DNA of 64,000 bases from Spirochaetota bacterium (GTDB lineage Bacteria; Spirochaetota; UBA12135; COTS27; JAFLEE01): the NCBI GenBank assembly GCA_017302015.1, contig JAFLEE010000005.1, positions 1 through 64,000 on the forward strand. Direction: 5' to 3'. The notes under the pieces are model-generated. The model made no database searches. It saw only the letters and a list, made by a program, of their open reading frames with translations, and was not told the origin of the DNA. Both the position numbers and the translations under genes were made by a program. Positions 61,127 through 64,000 of the stretch are shown in pieces; position 1 is the stretch's first letter; each line of letters begins with the position of its first letter.

Positions 61127-61390
61127 TTATTTCCAAGCCACCTGGCATCCGGAACCGTAGGCGACGGCGTAGACGTCGATGCCGAGGATCGTGATCCGGA
61201 AGGTATCCATCGAGGCCTGGATGGCCTCGCAGGCGGCCTTGCGTTGGGTCGCCGAGCCCCCCGATTCATTCAGGAGGGAGACGCCCGCGGAAACCACCCC
61301 ATTGCAGGAATCGGAGGCCACGCATTTCTGGCAACCGTAGGTAAAGGCGAGGGCGATGACCAGGGCCGCGGCGGAGGCGATTTTAATCAT
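61127..61390 (-). CDS. Small Cys-rich lipoprotein of unknown function
   Basis: This is an 87-residue protein from the ATG at 61390; a longer frame to 61675 has no family resemblance. The signal peptide with lipobox ALAFTYGC gives the lipidated Cys at about residue 20. The mature part has further Cys residues in CQKCVASDSCNGVV, RKAACEAIQ and GSGCQVAWK, which may form disulfides. No family is recognised. It sits upstream of creD on the same strand with a 69-bp gap. Confidence 0.6.
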   Translation of the reverse strand: MIKIASAAALVIALAFTYGCQKCVASDSCNGVVSAGVSLLNESGGSATQRKAACEAIQASMDTFRITILGIDVYAVAYGSGCQVAWK

Positions 61391-61539
61391 GGAACAGTTT
61401 AGGGTGATCGGGGGGAATACGCCAGTCTCCGGGGGCGAGGAGCCCATGGGAGGCGGCCGGGCTCCGCTGGCGCATGCGGGCACATTCCCATCTACGTTTT
61501 GGACCGAGCGGGCCGAAACCGGCCCTCGCCCGGGTATCC

Positions 61540-62325
61540 TCAGAAAAGGCGATAGCCGACCTTGGCACCCAAGAATTGGGTGACGATATCGTCTAACCCG
61601 ATGATGCCGAAACTCGCTTCGAACAGGATTCGACCCCCGAACTCGCCGTTGATATAGGCGCGTATGATGGTGCAACCGATGGGGAACACGGTGCCCGTTT
61701 CGACCCCTAATTCAACGGCGGAAAGGGCCTTCCACGGGGTTCGTCCCCCGATGCCGCCGCTCGCGGCGAGAAATCCACCGACGCGGCTCCCATTGGAATT
61801 CCCGATCGGGCTGAAGACATACGCAGTGCCCATCCGCACCCCGAACACAAACCATTTCGGGATGTAAAGCTTCAAGTCACCGGAGAGGATCACGGGCGTA
61901 AAAATCGGATGGTAGTCGAAGTCCGCGCTGACGAAGACGGAAAACGGCCCGCCTTGCCGCAGCAGGGACAATTGGAGGTTGGTCTGCGGCTTGGAGATCC
62001 GCCGTCCGGCGGGAACGAGGAACATGCCGGACTGGGCGAGGTCGAGGGTCTCGTCCGAGAGGTAGCGGAATGAGGCGGTACCCGGGCGCGCTCCCACATA
62101 GGCCACGGTGTCGACGAAGCCGGTGAGCGACATGCGCTTCTCGTTGGTTTCGCAACCCCGGTAGAGGTCGAAGAGTTCGCCGGGAAGGAGTCCGTTGGTC
62201 TGGTCCCCCGTGGCCACGGCAGCGTAGAGAGAAAGGTTGCTCACCGCGCTGACGCGAAGCGGTTGGGCCCCGGCAAACGGGATGAGGAGCAGGCAGGCGA
62301 GGAGGAGACGAGCCTTAAAGCACAT
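61540..62325 (-). CDS. Putative outer membrane beta-barrel protein
   Basis: This is a 261-residue exported protein. The start at 62325 is preferred over the ATG at 62331, because GGGAG lies 6 nt before it and abuts the other. A signal peptide, LLLACLLLIPFAGAQP, is followed by alternating polar and apolar strands such as WKALSAVELGVETGTVFPIG and YINGEFGGRILFEASF. The last residues GAKVGYRLF end in Phe, the classical outer-membrane barrel signature. No family is recognised. It overlaps the end of the upstream HtrA-like gene by about 10 bp, so the two are translationally linked. A surface or transport function is likely. Confidence 0.62.
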   Translation of the reverse strand: MCFKARLLLACLLLIPFAGAQPLRVSAVSNLSLYAAVATGDQTNGLLPGELFDLYRGCETNEKRMSLTGFVDTVAYVGARPGTASFRYLSDETLDLAQSGMFLVPAGRRISKPQTNLQLSLLRQGGPFSVFVSADFDYHPIFTPVILSGDLKLYIPKWFVFGVRMGTAYVFSPIGNSNGSRVGGFLAASGGIGGRTPWKALSAVELGVETGTVFPIGCTIIRAYINGEFGGRILFEASFGIIGLDDIVTQFLGAKVGYRLF

Positions 62326-64000
62326 CGTCATCTCCCGGGCCGCGGCGCAGGCTGTGGACGAAAGGCTCGAAATCTTTGACCTTCTCGAAGGCCTTGTCTT
62401 GGGGGAGGTGGAGGACCTTTATGATTCGCGAGCCCTCGCGGTAGACATCTTCAAAGAGATAGGCCTTATCGCCCTCGCGCATGCCGATACGGTCGAAATA
62501 GGTTTCAGGTTCGACGCGGCGGACGCGATAGCCGGTGAGTTGGATTCGCCGCACCGGCGTCACTTGGTAGGAAAGCGGCGGCAGGGGCTTCTCATCGACG
62601 GCGAACCCGAAGTGGGCATAGAGGGATGACAGCCGGTCTTCTTCGCGGCCGGCCCAATAGATGGGGTTTGAGGGACGGCGACCGGCCTGGACCAGGTAGC
62701 GGTGTTCGCCTTCGCGGGCGGGATCGACCTGCCCATTGGTGAGGAGGCGGGGCTCGGTGTTGGAGATGAGGAGCGAGACCGCGTTCCCGGGTTCGAGGCC
62801 GGAAAGAATTTGCTGCGCCGCCTCGATGCTGCGGATCGGCTGGCCACCGATTTCGATGAGCAGGGCCTGGGGACGCACTTCGAGGGGCGCCAAGGGCGAG
62901 ACCGGGAAAATGCTGCCGATGACCACCCGGTCCGGGTATTTCAGTGAGCGCTCGAGCACCATCCCGAGCCAGGCCTTCCCCGGCTTCTCCTTCGCCGCTA
63001 AGCGATCGAGGGCCCCGAGGATGGAACGCGAGGGCACGGCAAAATTGAGGGCCGAACCCTCGACCCCCGCCACGAGGAGGCCGTAGATGAGGCCGTCTTT
63101 TCCGACGAGCAAGCCCCCGCTGCTCCCCGGGGCCTGGGCGGCGTCGAATTGGATCCACGCCCCGCCCTCGGACCCTTTGCGGTCGAGGGAACTGATGATG
63201 CCGCGGGTCAGGGTGCTCCGGTATCCGAAAGGATTTCCGAGTCCGAAGACTTCGTAGCCGCGGGTGAGGCTGCGGCTATCGCCGAAGCACTTCCACGCGT
63301 TCGACGGCGCCGGCACTTCCACGGGGAGTTCGATGAGGGCGAGATCGGTGATGTTGTCCCAGCCGATGACGCGCCCGTTGGTGACGACCCGGTTCCCCAG
63401 GTAGATCCGCGCGTCGTGGCCCCGGGCGTTGGTGGCGAGGACGCCCGCGACCACATGGTAGGCCGTGAGCACGTGCCGGCCATCGACGATGAAACCCGTT
63501 CCGGTCGCGCCGGGATGGGTCGTGCGCTCCATTTCCGCGGCGCCGTGGTAATAACGCACCAGCACCCTCACTTCGACGAGGTACTTGAAATAGTCGTCGA
63601 CCGGCATGGCCTCGAAGAGGTCGGCATTCGGCCCGTCATCGAGACGCAGCGATTTCGCCGTGGCCCCCCGCCCCGCGCGGTCGAGTTTTTCAAGAAGGCC
63701 CGTGCGGAAGCGCTGGATGGCCTCGTCAGCGACGAGCCCAGTGGCTTGGGCGTTACGGAATCGGAAAAGGGCCTCGTCGAGGCGATTATTCGCCAGGGCC
63801 TTCTGGGCCAGGGCCTCTTGTTGGGTTTCGTAGCCCTCCGTGAGTTTGGCGCGCCCCTCAGGAAACCGGTCGCCATGGCGGTTTAAATGGTCGAGGAAAC
63901 GCCCCTCTGCGGGATCTTTGAGGAGTTTCTGGCCCTCGGATACGTAGCGCCCGAACACCATGGGAAGCACTTCGAGCGGCGGCGGCACGGTCTTGCACCC
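62315..64000 (-). CDS. HtrA/Deg-like serine protease with PDZ domain, 5' partial at window edge
   Basis: The open frame runs to the window end, so the N-terminus is missing. At the edge it reads GCKTVPPPLEVLP, and the GC pair is a plausible lipobox Cys, which would make this a lipoprotein starting just beyond base 64000. A helical region precedes the trypsin-like domain. The catalytic residues, counted from the GTG at 63988, are His178 in LTAYHVV, Asp215 in WDNITDLALIE, and Ser290 in AQAPGSSGGLLV. A PDZ-like segment lies at about 345-410 (IEIGGQPIRSIEAAQQILSG). The C-terminal ~150 residues form an extra domain that I do not recognise. Such proteases act in envelope protein quality control. 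Confidence 0.82.
   Translation of the reverse strand, partial: GCKTVPPPLEVLPMVFGRYVSEGQKLLKDPAEGRFLDHLNRHGDRFPEGRAKLTEGYETQQEALAQKALANNRLDEALFRFRNAQATGLVADEAIQRFRTGLLEKLDRAGRGATAKSLRLDDGPNADLFEAMPVDDYFKYLVEVRVLVRYYHGAAEMERTTHPGATGTGFIVDGRHVLTAYHVVAGVLATNARGHDARIYLGNRVVTNGRVIGWDNITDLALIELPVEVPAPSNAWKCFGDSRSLTRGYEVFGLGNPFGYRSTLTRGIISSLDRKGSEGGAWIQFDAAQAPGSSGGLLVGKDGLIYGLLVAGVEGSALNFAVPSRSILGALDRLAAKEKPGKAWLGMVLERSLKYPDRVVIGSIFPVSPLAPLEVRPQALLIEIGGQPIRSIEAAQQILSGLEPGNAVSLLISNTEPRLLTNGQVDPAREGEHRYLVQAGRRPSNPIYWAGREEDRLSSLYAHFGFAVDEKPLPPLSYQVTPVRRIQLTGYRVRRVEPETYFDRIGMREGDKAYLFEDVYREGSRIIKVLHLPQDKAFEKVKDFEPFVHSLRRGPGDDDVL

Overview
This window is high-GC bacterial DNA with short intergenic gaps and many 4-bp ATGA overlaps. 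No rRNA, tRNA or CRISPR array was seen, so the host cannot be named from the window. The best lineage hint is a giant exported protein (34079-41101) that resembles the very long TIGR04388-type ('Lepto_longest') proteins of Leptospira-like spirochaetes. Two lipoproteins with SbsA/Big_5-type Ig-like repeats, also common in spirochaetes, fit that. The polysaccharide genes, however, look like those of Lentisphaerae, Verrucomicrobia or Planctomycetes. A free-living, plant-polymer-degrading spirochaete or a neighbouring phylum is a reasonable guess, not a demonstration.

Layout. 1-3939: the end of an ApbE flavin transferase, a family B DNA polymerase (polB) and an unknown protein. 3984-26505: a pectin / rhamnogalacturonan-centred region. 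It holds a secreted clan GH-A glycosidase, two AraC regulators, an MFS transporter, a Gfo/Idh/MocA dehydrogenase, a GntR regulator fused to a sugar-binding-protein-like domain, a PL11 rhamnogalacturonan lyase, a beta-helix protein, a CE12 acetylesterase and a TIM-barrel isomerase. Between them lie a class III nucleotide cyclase, a NagD-type phosphatase, a STAS protein and an Old Yellow Enzyme homologue. Remnants of an oligogalacturonate-lyase-like gene and of a beta-helix gene show that the pectin repertoire has been decaying or recombining.

26544-30087: a small CDGSH iron-sulfur protein, then an operon of an XRE-cupin regulator, aconitase-family large and small subunits and an isoprenylcysteine methyltransferase-like membrane enzyme. 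The regulator promoter carries four ACTTAA-type boxes spaced 20, 21 and 20 bp. The same ACTTAAGT box lies just downstream of the PL11 promoter, which suggests a regulatory link. 30090-32638: an IS graveyard (IS256-type remnant, a fuller IS256-type element, IS30). 32639-41101: a broken paralogue fragment, an AT-rich secreted small protein and the giant protein, whose last ~375 residues are AT-rich and end in a C39-like cysteine peptidase domain. This layout looks like a polymorphic toxin with a possible immunity partner.

41348-54981: a nine-gene export operon with three small lipoproteins, a TolC-like channel, an RND adaptor, two Ig-like lipoproteins and two different RND pump subunits. 54978-64000 (minus strand): a small membrane protein, a Vat-type streptogramin acetyltransferase coupled to a FosA/FosX-like glyoxalase-fold enzyme, a large secreted protein, CreD, a small lipoprotein, a candidate beta-barrel protein and an HtrA-like protease that runs off the window.
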